A program made the translations under genes and the position numbers. 64,000 bases of DNA from Bacillota bacterium (GTDB lineage: Bacteria > Bacillota > Clostridia > Lachnospirales > Bianqueaceae): positions 58,289-122,288 of the forward strand of contig JAFRZL010000051.1 in NCBI GenBank assembly GCA_017442535.1, in the 5' to 3' direction. Under the pieces are notes generated by a model. It had not been told where the DNA came from, searched no databases, and was given only the letters and a program-made list of their open reading frames with translations. Positions 52,941 through 62,640 of the stretch are shown here, piece after piece. How positions within the stretch are numbered: position 1 is the first letter of the stretch; every line of letters begins with the position of its first letter.

Positions 52941-53429
52941 ATGGTGGATTCACATGAACTTTTGGAAGTAATGGAGAAAAACAGCCGGATCAGTATCAAG
53001 GATCTGGCTGTCATGTTAGATGAAAATGAAGAAGGAATCGCGGACCAGCTGGCCCAGCTGGAGCGAGAAAAAATAATTTTTGGCTATCATACGATGATCA
53101 ACTGGGATAAAGCCCGTGTGGACCGTGTGACCGCGCTGATCGAGGTGCGTGTGACGCCCCAGCGTGGCGAGGGATTCGACACGATCGCTCAGAATATCTA
53201 CCGCTTCGAGGAGGTTTCCGCCGTCTACCTGATGTCCGGAGCTTTTGACCTGACGGTTATCGTCGAGGGACGCACCATGAAGGAGGTCGCGCTCTTTGTG
53301 GCGCAGCGCCTGGCTCCGATCGACCAGGTACTCAGTACATCCACCCACTTCGTGCTGAAGCGCTACAAGGATCACGGCGTGATCCTGGAGGACCGCGAGT
53401 CCGATGAAAGGATGATTGTATCGCCATGA
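52941..53429 (+). CDS. Lrp/AsnC-family transcription regulator
   Basis: A 162-residue regulator with an N-terminal winged helix (about 5-55, SRISIKDLAVMLDENEEGI) and a C-terminal RAM/AsnC ligand-binding domain (ALIEVRVTP, then YLMSGAFDLTVIV). Its end overlaps the aminotransferase start (ATGA). The arrangement matches the AlaR-AlaT pair of Bacillus, where the regulator controls the transaminase, so an amino acid is the probable ligand. GGAGG is 5 nt from the ATG at 52941 and 2 nt from one at 52938. Confidence 0.9.
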   Translation: MVDSHELLEVMEKNSRISIKDLAVMLDENEEGIADQLAQLEREKIIFGYHTMINWDKARVDRVTALIEVRVTPQRGEGFDTIAQNIYRFEEVSAVYLMSGAFDLTVIVEGRTMKEVALFVAQRLAPIDQVLSTSTHFVLKRYKDHGVILEDRESDERMIVSP

Positions 53430-54598
53430 GAGATTTCATTCGCAGATCCGTTAAGGAGATGCCCCCTTCCGGGATCCGGCGCTTTTTCAACCTGGCCAGC
53501 GAGATGAAGAACGTGCTCTCCCTGGGCGTGGGCGAGCCGGATTTTCCGACGCCCTGGAATATCCGGGAAGAAGCGATTTATAACCTGCAGCAGGGGCGCA
53601 CGGTGTATACCGCGAATGCCGGCCTGCTCAGCCTGCGCCGCGAACTCTCGCATTATGTGCAGCGTAAATATGAGTTGGCCTACGATCCGGCCACCCAGAT
53701 CCTGATCACGGTCGGCGGCAGTGAGGCGATCGACCTGGCGCTCAGGGCGATGGTGGAAAACGGAGACGAAGTCCTGATTCCCGAACCTTCTTTTGTATCC
53801 TACAAACCCTGCGCGCAGATGGCGGGCGGCGTTGCCGTCCCCGTCCCGCTGCGCGCAGAGAACGATTTTAAGCTCACGGTGGAGGACCTGGAGCCTTATC
53901 TTACCGACCGGACCAAGATCCTGGTCTTTCCCTTCCCGGGGAACCCCACCGGAGCCACGATGCACCGGAAGGACATGGAAGAGATCTGCGAGCTGGTTCG
54001 CGAGCGGGATCTGTTTGTTATTTCGGACGAGATCTACGCGGAGCTGACCTTTGACGGACGGCACGAATCCATCGCCGCAATGCCCGGCATGTATGAGCGC
54101 ACCCTCGTCATCAATGGCTTTTCCAAGGCTTTTTCAATGACGGGCTGGCGCCTCGGCTATGCCTGCGGGCCTGCCTGGCTGGTGGAGCAGATGACTAAGA
54201 TCCATCAGTTCGCGATCATGTGCGCTCCCACGACCAGCCAGTATGCCGCGATCGAAGCGCTTCGGAACGGGGACAAGGCTGTAGAAGAAATGCGTAACGA
54301 GTATAATCGCCGCCGCCGTCTGGTCGTGCAGATGCTGCGGGATATCGGGCTTCCCTGCGGCGATCCTTCCGGCGCCTTCTATGTGTTTCCCGATATCAGC
54401 GGGACCGGGCTTAGTTCGGAAGACTTCTGCCAGCAGCTGCTGATGCAGAAGAAAGTCGCTGTCGTCCCCGGCGATGCGTTTGGAGCCTGTGGCGCGGGAC
54501 ATGTCCGCATCTCCTATGCCTACAGCACGGAACGGCTCAAGGAAGCACTGGGCCGCATGGGCGAATTCGTGCGGGAGGTTTCCGCAAACCGGCCATGA
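53426..54598 (+). CDS. Class I aminotransferase (AlaT/PatA-like)
   Basis: A 390-residue PLP enzyme of the aspartate aminotransferase Ib group. The PLP lysine is in NGFSKAFSMTGWRLGY; PGNPTGATM and SDEIYAELTF contact the cofactor. The N-terminal SGIRRFFNLASEMKNVLSLG fits AlaT/PatA transaminases acting on alanine or related amino acids. It is preceded by an overlapping Lrp-type regulator gene and followed by trmL (4-nt overlap). Confidence 0.92.
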   Translation: MRDFIRRSVKEMPPSGIRRFFNLASEMKNVLSLGVGEPDFPTPWNIREEAIYNLQQGRTVYTANAGLLSLRRELSHYVQRKYELAYDPATQILITVGGSEAIDLALRAMVENGDEVLIPEPSFVSYKPCAQMAGGVAVPVPLRAENDFKLTVEDLEPYLTDRTKILVFPFPGNPTGATMHRKDMEEICELVRERDLFVISDEIYAELTFDGRHESIAAMPGMYERTLVINGFSKAFSMTGWRLGYACGPAWLVEQMTKIHQFAIMCAPTTSQYAAIEALRNGDKAVEEMRNEYNRRRRLVVQMLRDIGLPCGDPSGAFYVFPDISGTGLSSEDFCQQLLMQKKVAVVPGDAFGACGAGHVRISYAYSTERLKEALGRMGEFVREVSANRP

Positions 54599-55092
54599 TG
54601 CATATCGTATTACATGAGCCGGAGATCCCTTCCAACACCGGCAACATCGCCCGTACCTGCGCCTGCACCGGCGCGGACCTGCATCTGATCAGGCCGCTTG
54701 GCTTTGAGCTGGACGAGAAAAAGCTCCGCCGCGCCGGCCTGGATTACTGGGACAAGCTGCAGGTTTATGTTTATGACAGCTTTGAGGATTTCCTGGCGAA
54801 ACACCCCGGCGCACACGTTTTCATGGCGACGACCAAGGGACCGCAGACCTACGCCGATGTGCAGTACGGCCCCGATGACTATATCATGTTCGGCAAGGAA
54901 ACGGCCGGGATCCCCGAAGAGATATTAAAAGATCACAGGGAGCAGTGCATCCGCATCCCCATGACATATCATTTACGCTCTCTCAACCTGTCCAACGCGG
55001 TAGCCGTCGTCCTGTACGAAGCACTGCGTCAGCAGGGATTTCCGGGTCTGCAGGAAACGGGCCGGCTCCGGAATTACGACTGGGAGACTTAG
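54595..55092 (+). CDS. trmL: tRNA (cytidine(34)-2'-O)-methyltransferase TrmL
   Basis: A 165-residue SPOUT methyltransferase. HEPEIPSNTGNIARTCACTG at the N-terminus, then IMFGKETAGIPEEIL and a C-terminal LNLSNAVAVVLYEALRQ form the knot and SAM site of the TrmL family. It methylates the 2'-hydroxyl of the wobble residue in certain leucine tRNAs. An ATG at 54598 directly after is an alternative start. It overlaps the aminotransferase gene and lies 47 nt before mutS2. Confidence 0.95.
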   Translation: MMHIVLHEPEIPSNTGNIARTCACTGADLHLIRPLGFELDEKKLRRAGLDYWDKLQVYVYDSFEDFLAKHPGAHVFMATTKGPQTYADVQYGPDDYIMFGKETAGIPEEILKDHREQCIRIPMTYHLRSLNLSNAVAVVLYEALRQQGFPGLQETGRLRNYDWET

Positions 55093-55139
55093 TTTTACGG
55101 CGCGGCGGTTCGACCCGTCTGTGCGCCGGAGGTAATCCG

Positions 55140-57551
55140 ATGTACGAAAAAGTATTAAAGAAACTTGAATTTGACAAGGTGCGTGAACTGCTGGCCGCAA
55201 GGGCCGCCTCCTCGCTGGGCAAGGAGCGCTGCCGGATGCTTGAGCCGCAGACGGACCGTTGGCTGATCGAACGCCTGCAGGAAGAGACGGAAGAGGCGCT
55301 GACGATGCTTTCCAGGAAGGGGGCACCGCCTTTCGGCCCTCTTCGCGATATCCGTCCGGTTCTGAAGAGGACTTCGGTGGAGGGTGTGCTCTCCATGGGC
55401 GAATTGTTGATGATTTCGGACACGCTCCGCAGCATCCGCTCGGTCCAGTATTACGGCCGGCAGGAGGAGTCCGAGGCACCCGCGCGTCCCATGCTGGATC
55501 CGCTTTTTGCAGGGCTCAGCAGCTTCCCGGATATCCAGCGCGAGATCGAACGCTGCATTCTCTCTGAGGAAGAGATGGACGATCACGCGTCCGAGGCACT
55601 TGCCTCCATCCGCCGGCAGATCGCGGCGGCCGAACAGCGCGTGCGTTCCGAGCTGAACCAGATGATTCACTCCGCTTCCTACAAAGGCGCACTGCAGGAT
55701 CCTGTAGTGGCCCTCCGGGGTGGTCGGTACTGCCTGCCAGTCAAGGCGGAATTCCGCGCGAGCATCAAGGGACTGGTGCATGATCAGTCCGGGTCCGGTT
55801 CCACTGTTTTTGTGGAGCCTATGGTTGTCGTGCAGCTGAATAACAAGGTCTCCGAGCTGCAGCTGGAGGAAAAGGCCGAGATCGAGCGGATCCTCCGCAT
55901 GCTCTCGGGCCGTGTTTCAGCCGTACAGAATGAACTCGTGACCGATATTGAGCTGATGACGCAGCTGGATTTTATCTTTGCCAAGGCTAAGCTCGCACTG
56001 GATCAGGACGCGGTGCGGCCGCGTTTCTCCGATGACCGCAGGATCGACCTGCCTGCCGCGAGACATCCTTTGATCGACCGTGCTCAGGTGGTCCCGATCC
56101 ATGTCATGCTGGGCGGGGACTTTACCACCCTGGTCATTACCGGCCCCAATACGGGCGGTAAAACCGTAACGCTTAAGACACTCGGCCTGCTGACGCTGAT
56201 GGGTCAGGCCGGCCTGTTCATCCCCGCCTCTTCGCGCTCCTGCCTCACGGTGGTCGATCAGGTATTTGCCGATATCGGCGACGAGCAGAGCATCGAGCAG
56301 AGCCTGTCCACATTCTCTTCCCACATGGTCAATATTGTGGAGATCCTGCAGAAGATGACCGGGCAATCGCTGGTACTCTTTGATGAATTGGGCGCCGGGA
56401 CCGATCCGGTGGAGGGCGCCGCCCTTGCGAACGCGATCCTGGAGAATCTCAGGGAGCGCCGGATCCTGACTGCTGCGACCACCCATTACAGTGAGCTCAA
56501 AGTCTATGCGCTCAGCACAGAAGGAGTGGAGAATGCGAGCTGCGAATTTGATGTGGAGACGCTGAAGCCCACCTACAGGCTGCTGATCGGTGTCCCGGGC
56601 AAGAGCAACGCTTTTGCAATCGCTTCCCGGCTGGGCCTTTCCGAACAGGTCATCGAGAAGGCCGGAGAATACCTTGAAAGCAATGACATCAAATTCGAGG
56701 AAATGATGACGGATCTGGAGATCCGCCGCCTGCAGACCGAAAAGGAACAGCAGCGTGTGGAGGAACTCCGCAAGGAGGTCAGCCGTCTTGAGGAGGAAAC
56801 CCGCAGCCGCCAGGCGGCTCTGGAAAAGAAGCAGGAGACGATCCTGCGTGAAGCCAGAGAAGAGGCCCGCGAGATCCTGCGCAAAGCCAAGCAGGAGGCG
56901 GACGAAACGATTTCCCAGATGAACAAAGCCATCAGGGATGGCGCCAAGGTCGATATGCGCAAGCTCGAAGAGAGCCGTGCACGACTGCGCAAAGGCGCTT
57001 CCGAAATGGAGAAGGATATGGAGGCCGCCGCGGACAAACGCCGCGCCGCCGTCGATCCCTCACGTCTGGTCAAAGGTGCCCTGGTACGTCTTGCCACCAT
57101 CGATGCGGACTGCATCATTCTGGAACCGCCGGATGCGCGCGGCAACATGAAAGTCCAGGCAGGGATCCTGCAGATGCGTGTGCGGGCCGCGGACGTGGCC
57201 GCCATCCTCACCGATGATGGCAAGAAACCCCTCCCGGCCACCAAAGCCAAAGAAAAGAACGAGGACCGCGGCGTGCGCGCCGGCTCCTTCGGCAAATCGC
57301 TCGGCATTGCCACAGAGGTGGATGTCCGCGGCATGAACACCGAAGAAGCCCTCAGCGCAGTCGATAAATATCTGGACGATGCATATCTTGCAGGCCTCGA
57401 AAAGGTCACGATCATTCACGGCAAGGGCACCGGCGTGCTGCGCAAAGAAGTGCAGAATTTCCTGAGGCGCCGTCCGCAGATCAAATCCTACCGCCTCGGC
57501 ACTTACGGCGAGGGCGAGAACGGCGTCACGATCGTCGAACTGAAGAAATAA
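55140..57551 (+). CDS. mutS2: Endonuclease MutS2
   Basis: An 803-residue MutS2 protein. It lacks the mismatch-recognition domain of MutS. The ATPase has Walker A GPNTGGKT (335-342) and LVLFDELGAGTDP. A long coiled coil follows (about 515-640), then a KOW-like region and a C-terminal Smr nuclease domain (VDVRGMNTEEA, IIHGKGTGVLR). MutS2 limits recombination and, in Bacillus, rescues collided ribosomes by splitting them. The ribosome site CGGAGG is strong. The gene is intact. Confidence 0.96.
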   Translation: MYEKVLKKLEFDKVRELLAARAASSLGKERCRMLEPQTDRWLIERLQEETEEALTMLSRKGAPPFGPLRDIRPVLKRTSVEGVLSMGELLMISDTLRSIRSVQYYGRQEESEAPARPMLDPLFAGLSSFPDIQREIERCILSEEEMDDHASEALASIRRQIAAAEQRVRSELNQMIHSASYKGALQDPVVALRGGRYCLPVKAEFRASIKGLVHDQSGSGSTVFVEPMVVVQLNNKVSELQLEEKAEIERILRMLSGRVSAVQNELVTDIELMTQLDFIFAKAKLALDQDAVRPRFSDDRRIDLPAARHPLIDRAQVVPIHVMLGGDFTTLVITGPNTGGKTVTLKTLGLLTLMGQAGLFIPASSRSCLTVVDQVFADIGDEQSIEQSLSTFSSHMVNIVEILQKMTGQSLVLFDELGAGTDPVEGAALANAILENLRERRILTAATTHYSELKVYALSTEGVENASCEFDVETLKPTYRLLIGVPGKSNAFAIASRLGLSEQVIEKAGEYLESNDIKFEEMMTDLEIRRLQTEKEQQRVEELRKEVSRLEEETRSRQAALEKKQETILREAREEAREILRKAKQEADETISQMNKAIRDGAKVDMRKLEESRARLRKGASEMEKDMEAAADKRRAAVDPSRLVKGALVRLATIDADCIILEPPDARGNMKVQAGILQMRVRAADVAAILTDDGKKPLPATKAKEKNEDRGVRAGSFGKSLGIATEVDVRGMNTEEALSAVDKYLDDAYLAGLEKVTIIHGKGTGVLRKEVQNFLRRRPQIKSYRLGTYGEGENGVTIVELKK

Positions 57552-57589
57552 CGGGTATCCCGATGATTAAAGTAAAGGAGTAATGGACA

Positions 57590-58282
57590 ATGGCAACAAA
57601 ACAGAGAATCCTGGTAGTTGATGATGATGCCAATATCGCGGAACTTGTCAGCCTCTATCTGATCAAAGAAGGCTTTGAGACCGAGAAAGCGTACAACGGC
57701 CGCGAAGCCCTGCAGGCCCTGCAGAAATTCCAGCCGAATCTGGTCATTCTGGACGTCATGATGCCTGAGATGGACGGCTACGAGACCTGCCGCGAGATCC
57801 GCCGGCAGAGTAATACCCCCGTTGTCTTTCTGACTGCCAAGGGCGAGACCTTTGACAAGGTCCTGGGTCTGGAGCTCGGTGCCGACGACTACATTGTCAA
57901 ACCCTTTGACAACAAGGAACTGGTCGCGCGCGTCAAGGCTGTGCTCCGCCGCACCGAGGCCAAAGAAACTAACCTCAAAAAGCTGGTTTTCCCCGGCCTT
58001 ATTATCAATCAGTCCAATTATTCGGTCAATTACAAGGACCGCGACATCGAGATGCCTCCCAAAGAGCTCGAACTGCTTTTCTTCCTGGCGTCCCATCCGA
58101 ACCAGGTCTTCACACGGGAACAGCTTCTGAACCAGATCTGGGGTTACGAATACTACGGCGACACCCGGACCGTGGACGTCCATATCAAGCGTATCCGTGA
58201 GAAACTGGATAATGACGAGCATGAAGAGCCCTGGACCATCAAGACCGTCTGGGGTGTCGGATACAAGTTCGAGGTGAAATAA
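57590..58282 (+). CDS. OmpR-family response regulator
   Basis: A 230-residue regulator. The receiver domain has the phosphoacceptor Asp55 (VILDVMMPEMDG), acidic residues DDD at 11-13, Thr82 and Lys104. The C-terminal winged helix (WGYEYYGDTRTVDVHIKRIR) is OmpR-type. The histidine kinase gene starts 2 nt after its stop. It probably responds to an envelope or growth signal sensed by that kinase and may control the downstream trypsin-like membrane protein gene. Confidence 0.95.
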   Translation: MATKQRILVVDDDANIAELVSLYLIKEGFETEKAYNGREALQALQKFQPNLVILDVMMPEMDGYETCREIRRQSNTPVVFLTAKGETFDKVLGLELGADDYIVKPFDNKELVARVKAVLRRTEAKETNLKKLVFPGLIINQSNYSVNYKDRDIEMPPKELELLFFLASHPNQVFTREQLLNQIWGYEYYGDTRTVDVHIKRIREKLDNDEHEEPWTIKTVWGVGYKFEVK

Positions 58283-58284
58283 AA

Positions 58285-59808
58285 ATGCCGCAGGATAAGA
58301 CGCGCAGAGGGATTTTTTCGGTTCGCGTCAAGCTGCTCGGCATCTATATGCTGGTCGTTCTTGCGATCCTGATCGTCATCCTGGTCGTTTTTCCGCGGGT
58401 TTTTGAACGGTATATGATGGAGCGTTCTCAGACAGATCTCCTGACCACGCGTCAGATTATCCAGGAAACGCTGGAGGAGACGGATTTCCAGACCAACCTC
58501 TATCTGCGCGACCGTCTGGACGCCGTGGCGCGGGCCAAGGGGATCGAGATATGGATCTGCAAAGAAAAAGTCCAGTCTCCCTCCGGTATTTCGATTCCGA
58601 CGCTCCGCCTGGGAGGCTCGACCGACAGCCAGGATATTGTATTGTCCTCAACCAACGCGGCTCTGATCGAAAATATCCGTTCCGGCGTGGCGCAGGAATC
58701 GCTCTATCAGGACCTGTTCCCGGATTATTTCTCGCAGAAAACCATTACTATGGCCTATTCCACGCCGTACTACGAGCAGACGACGCTGGGCGAAGTGATT
58801 TCGATGCGGAAACAGTCCACAGCGGTCGTGCTCCTGAATATCGCGGTCAGTGACATCTCTGACAGCGTTCAGACAACGCTGCATACGATCCTGATCGTCT
58901 TTGTCGTTCTGAGCATCCTCATCGCCGCCACCATCGCACTGGTGTCGAATCATATGATCGATTCGATCCACCAGATGCAGGAAGTCGCTTCCGCTGTGAC
59001 GCACGGCGACTTCAGCAAAAAAGTCGAGGTCCTGACCAATGATGAGCTCGGCGAACTGGCGGATACATTCAACCTGATGGTGGACGAGCTGCAGGAAGTG
59101 GACGAGACCCAGAGGGCCTTTATCAGCAATATCTCTCATGATTTCCGCTCGCCCCTGACCTCGATCCGCGGCTTTGTACAGGCGATGCTGGAGGATGTTA
59201 TTCCGCCTGATCAGCACAAAAAGTACCTGCAGGTCGTCTTTGACGAGACCAACCGGCTCAGCAAGCTTGCGAATGACCTGTTGCTGCTGAACAAGATGCA
59301 GTCCGGGACGGAAGAATTGCAGATCACGCGCTTTGATATCAATGAGATGATCGTCTCGCTGACTCTCAGCTTTGAACAGCGTATCGAAGAAAAACATCTG
59401 CAGATGCAGTTTCACTTTCTGCAGGACAAGCTTTTTGTCAGCGCCGACATGGACAAGATCCAGAGGGTGATCTACAACCTGGTCGATAACGCGATCAAAT
59501 TCACACGGCCCGGGGACACGATCACGATCGAGACCAGTATCGTCAACAAAAAGGCGTTTATCGCGGTATCGGATACAGGAATCGGCATGGATGAAGAGTC
59601 GCTTCGGCATATCTTTGAACGCTTTCACAAAGGCGATAAATCCAGGGGCATCAATAAATCAGGTATGGGCCTGGGCCTCGCCATAGTGAAGCAGATCATT
59701 GTCAATCACGGCGAAGAGATCCATGTCTCCAGCAAAGAAGGCAAGGGAACGACCTTTGATTTCACCCTGCCTCTCGCGAACCAGGTCAGTTTTGTTGAGA
59801 AAAAATAA
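58285..59808 (+). CDS. Membrane sensor histidine kinase
   Basis: A 507-residue kinase. Two membrane helices (about 17-37 and 202-222) flank an extracytoplasmic sensor of about 165 residues with no family I recognise. A HAMP domain (223-275), the dimerisation helix with phospho-His285 (SNISHDFRSPLTS) and an ATPase domain (NLVDNAIKFT, DTGIGM, GMGLGLAIVKQI) follow. All catalytic motifs are intact. It is the partner of the response regulator directly upstream. Confidence 0.95.
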   Translation: MPQDKTRRGIFSVRVKLLGIYMLVVLAILIVILVVFPRVFERYMMERSQTDLLTTRQIIQETLEETDFQTNLYLRDRLDAVARAKGIEIWICKEKVQSPSGISIPTLRLGGSTDSQDIVLSSTNAALIENIRSGVAQESLYQDLFPDYFSQKTITMAYSTPYYEQTTLGEVISMRKQSTAVVLLNIAVSDISDSVQTTLHTILIVFVVLSILIAATIALVSNHMIDSIHQMQEVASAVTHGDFSKKVEVLTNDELGELADTFNLMVDELQEVDETQRAFISNISHDFRSPLTSIRGFVQAMLEDVIPPDQHKKYLQVVFDETNRLSKLANDLLLLNKMQSGTEELQITRFDINEMIVSLTLSFEQRIEEKHLQMQFHFLQDKLFVSADMDKIQRVIYNLVDNAIKFTRPGDTITIETSIVNKKAFIAVSDTGIGMDEESLRHIFERFHKGDKSRGINKSGMGLGLAIVKQIIVNHGEEIHVSSKEGKGTTFDFTLPLANQVSFVEKK

Positions 59809-59812
59809 AGTT

Positions 59813-59832
59813 TCGGAGCATTTCCGCTCCGA
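59813..59832 (+). terminator. Hairpin after the kinase gene
   Basis: TCGGAGC, a 6-nt loop, GCTCCGA. There is no T-tract; it may be a weak terminator or message end between the two-component operon and the next gene. Confidence 0.45.
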
Positions 59833-59940
59833 GAGGTTAATTTCCAAAACGTTTACAGCCAGTTCATAGTCATATGTTAAGATAAAAGCACCGGAACGAT
59901 AGGCACCGGCTGATAGCCGGCCGGAAGGGGAGGAATTGCA

Positions 59941-61677
59941 GTGGCTGAAGAGAACAATAGATTTGGCTTCTTTGATACAGACGAGCTGGATATCGACGCG
60001 GCGCTGGACATGCTTGGCGAGCAGACCCGCGAAGAGCATCCGCTGGATTATAATGATGCGACGATCAGGATCGAGGACGATACCATTCAGGCTTCTGAAT
60101 GGGAGCAGGATTATACGGGCAATCTGGACATTACCGCTGTGGTGCCTCGTGAGGATCTGTATAACGCTTCCACCGGGACGGTGACGCTGCCCCGGGAGAC
60201 CTTTACGGAAGAACCCCTTGGGACAGGAACAGAACCGGTGCAGGAGGCTGTTTCAGAGCCCCCGGTGACCGATGTGTCTGATTCAGCGGAAACTGTCTCA
60301 GAGGACGCTCCTTCGGCTTATGTGCAGGAACCCGCTGTACATGCTCCGTCCGCTGTCCATGTACCGGAACCGGCTCCGCAGGCCGCGTCTGCTTCCTACA
60401 CCGCCCGTCCGGCAGCCGCCTCCACAGGAGGCGCACAGTCACCGCGGCATCAGTATGTCCCCTATGACGGCTATTACGGCTACCGCATCCAGCCATCCAA
60501 AGCAAGTTCGGATGACGGAGTTGCGGCCAAGATCGTGGTAGGAGTTCTTTGTGTAATCCTTCTACTTGCGACAGCTTTCGGCGGCGCTCTGATCGGCGCC
60601 AAGATCGGCTACGGCCAGCAGGCTCAGCCGGTTCCGACGAATGCCGAGATCCCGGAAGGCGGTACGATCAAGCGGACCGATGCCCGTGAACTGCAGAATT
60701 CCCAGTATAATAATGTGGCCGACCTGGTGACGGATGTATCTCACTCCCTGACAACGGTGATGATTGACTCAACCTATGCGACGGGCGTTGTATTTGCCGA
60801 GGATGCGGATAATCTGTATGTCGCGACCACCTATCATAACCTGCCCAATTCACGCAAGATCAGCATGATTTTCGGCGAGGAGACCTCCCATGTCTATGCT
60901 CCGCAGATACAGGGCGTTGACACGGATTCGGATCTTGCTGTGCTGAAGCTTGCCAAGTCCGAAGTGGACGAATCTCAGCGTAATTCCATCAAAATCGCGA
61001 CGATGGGAGACAGTACCGGTATGGTACTGGGCGATCTTGCGATCGCTTTCAGCTCACCCCACGGTTATTTCAACACGCCTTCACTGGGCACCATCAGCGG
61101 CCTGGAGCGGAGCGTCTCTCTGACAATCGACGGTCTTGGAATAACGATGGATATGATCCAGACGGATGCCGCGATCAATACCAGCGGTGTCCTCGTAAAC
61201 GGACGCGGTGAAGTTATCGGCCTGACGCTCGAGATGACATTCCAGGATTCCGAAGGAATCGGGTTCGCGATTCCCTCCGAGAAAGCCAACGATGTTCTGG
61301 GGCAGATTCTTGAGCGAGGCTACGTCGTCAAGCCGTATATGGGCTTCTCCGGATATGATGCCATGAATTTTTACCCGAATAATGACAAGGTCAGCTGGGC
61401 GGAGTATTATCAGCTTCCGATGGGCGTACTCGTTGCGACCGTGAACGAGGGCAGTCCTGCGGATAAAGGCGGTCTGGAGCCATACGACCTGATCATTGCC
61501 TTCAACGGCAAGACGATCGAGAATTTTGACGATATGAAGACATATCTGAACGCCTGTGAGATCGGTGAGACGATCACGATCGATGTACTCCGGGGATATA
61601 TGAATGGCGGCGAAGTACAAAAGGTGACACTGACAATCACGGTTGCGCAGAAACCGCAGCCCGAACTGCAGCATTAA
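59941..61677 (+). CDS. HtrA-like trypsin/PDZ membrane protein with altered active site
   Basis: A 578-residue protein: an acidic, Pro/Ala-rich cytoplasmic N-terminus of about 195 residues, one membrane helix (197-222), a trypsin-like domain (about 262-460) and a PDZ domain (about 465-570, NEGSPADKGGLEPYDLI). His299 and the Asp in DTDSDLAVLKL match the HtrA dyad. The usual GNSGGP serine loop after TDAAIN is replaced by TSGVL, about three residues shorter, so Ser415 may align but the oxyanion site is changed. It could be a pseudoprotease or an unusual protease. The start is a GTG with GGGGAGG upstream. Its place after a two-component system fits an envelope stress role. Confidence 0.85.
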   Translation: MAEENNRFGFFDTDELDIDAALDMLGEQTREEHPLDYNDATIRIEDDTIQASEWEQDYTGNLDITAVVPREDLYNASTGTVTLPRETFTEEPLGTGTEPVQEAVSEPPVTDVSDSAETVSEDAPSAYVQEPAVHAPSAVHVPEPAPQAASASYTARPAAASTGGAQSPRHQYVPYDGYYGYRIQPSKASSDDGVAAKIVVGVLCVILLLATAFGGALIGAKIGYGQQAQPVPTNAEIPEGGTIKRTDARELQNSQYNNVADLVTDVSHSLTTVMIDSTYATGVVFAEDADNLYVATTYHNLPNSRKISMIFGEETSHVYAPQIQGVDTDSDLAVLKLAKSEVDESQRNSIKIATMGDSTGMVLGDLAIAFSSPHGYFNTPSLGTISGLERSVSLTIDGLGITMDMIQTDAAINTSGVLVNGRGEVIGLTLEMTFQDSEGIGFAIPSEKANDVLGQILERGYVVKPYMGFSGYDAMNFYPNNDKVSWAEYYQLPMGVLVATVNEGSPADKGGLEPYDLIIAFNGKTIENFDDMKTYLNACEIGETITIDVLRGYMNGGEVQKVTLTITVAQKPQPELQH

Positions 61678-61689
61678 GGAGTGAGCCAC

Positions 61690-62640
61690 ATGATCAGCGA
61701 TTTAAGGGAAGGGAATTCTGCCAGAGGATATTATCTGTGCAAGGAAAAACAGCTGCTGAAATCAAAGGCAGGCAAAAACTACCTTTCCCTGACGCTGCAG
61801 GATGCTTCCGGCAGCATTAACGGTAAGGTATGGGATCTGAATGTACGGATCGGAGAGTTCGATAAAGGCGACGTTGTCCTGGCAGAGGGCAGCATTGTGA
61901 CCTTTGCGGGCGACCTGCAGATGAATATCAGCCGGATCCGTCGCTGCGAGGCCGGCGAATATGATATGGCGGATCTGACCCCATCCACAGACAAGGACCG
62001 TGATCAGATGTACCGCCGGATCCTGGAATGGATCGACAGCCTCAGCAAGCCTTATTATCAGAAGCTGCTGAATGCTTTTTACCGCGATGACGCCCGGCTG
62101 GTTGACAAAATCAAACAGCATCCGGCTGCCAAGAGCGTCCATCATAATTATCTGGGAGGCTATCTGGAGCATGTGACTTCTGTCACGGATATCGCGGTCC
62201 ATCTGGCCGGTCTTTATGAAAACGTAGATCTTGAACTGGTTATCACCGGCGCACTGCTGCATGATATCGGCAAACTCTGGGAGCTGAATCCCATGCCGCT
62301 CGGAGATTATACGAATGAAGGCCAGCTGCTGGGACATGTCATGATCGGTTATGCCAAGGTGGGCGAGAAGCTCCGTCTGGTTCCTGATTTCCCGCGAGGC
62401 AAAGCTGTCGAGCTGGAGCACATTATCCTCTCCCACCACGGCGAACTTGAATTTGGCTCACCTAAAGTCCCGGCCACCATGGAAGCTATGATCATTCATC
62501 TGGCCGACAATTCCGACGCCAAATTGAAGCTGATCGAAGAGACTCTTAAGACAGATCGTGCAGAGGGGGATTGGACAGAATATAACCGCTTCCTCTCCCG
62601 CACATTGTATAAAGGCGGTCAGGACCGCGTACAGCCATGA
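61690..62640 (+). CDS. YhaM-like OB-fold/HD-domain 3'-5' exoribonuclease
   Basis: A 316-residue protein with an N-terminal OB fold (about 10-85; SLTLQDASGSINGKVWDL) and a C-terminal HD domain (HHNYLGGYLEHV, then LLHDIGKLWE and ILSHHGELEFGSP). This matches YhaM, a metal-dependent exonuclease that trims RNA and single-stranded DNA. The start at 61690 follows AAGGAG by 8 nt. Its stop overlaps the start of the RNA methyltransferase gene (ATGA). Confidence 0.9.
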   Translation: MISDLREGNSARGYYLCKEKQLLKSKAGKNYLSLTLQDASGSINGKVWDLNVRIGEFDKGDVVLAEGSIVTFAGDLQMNISRIRRCEAGEYDMADLTPSTDKDRDQMYRRILEWIDSLSKPYYQKLLNAFYRDDARLVDKIKQHPAAKSVHHNYLGGYLEHVTSVTDIAVHLAGLYENVDLELVITGALLHDIGKLWELNPMPLGDYTNEGQLLGHVMIGYAKVGEKLRLVPDFPRGKAVELEHIILSHHGELEFGSPKVPATMEAMIIHLADNSDAKLKLIEETLKTDRAEGDWTEYNRFLSRTLYKGGQDRVQP

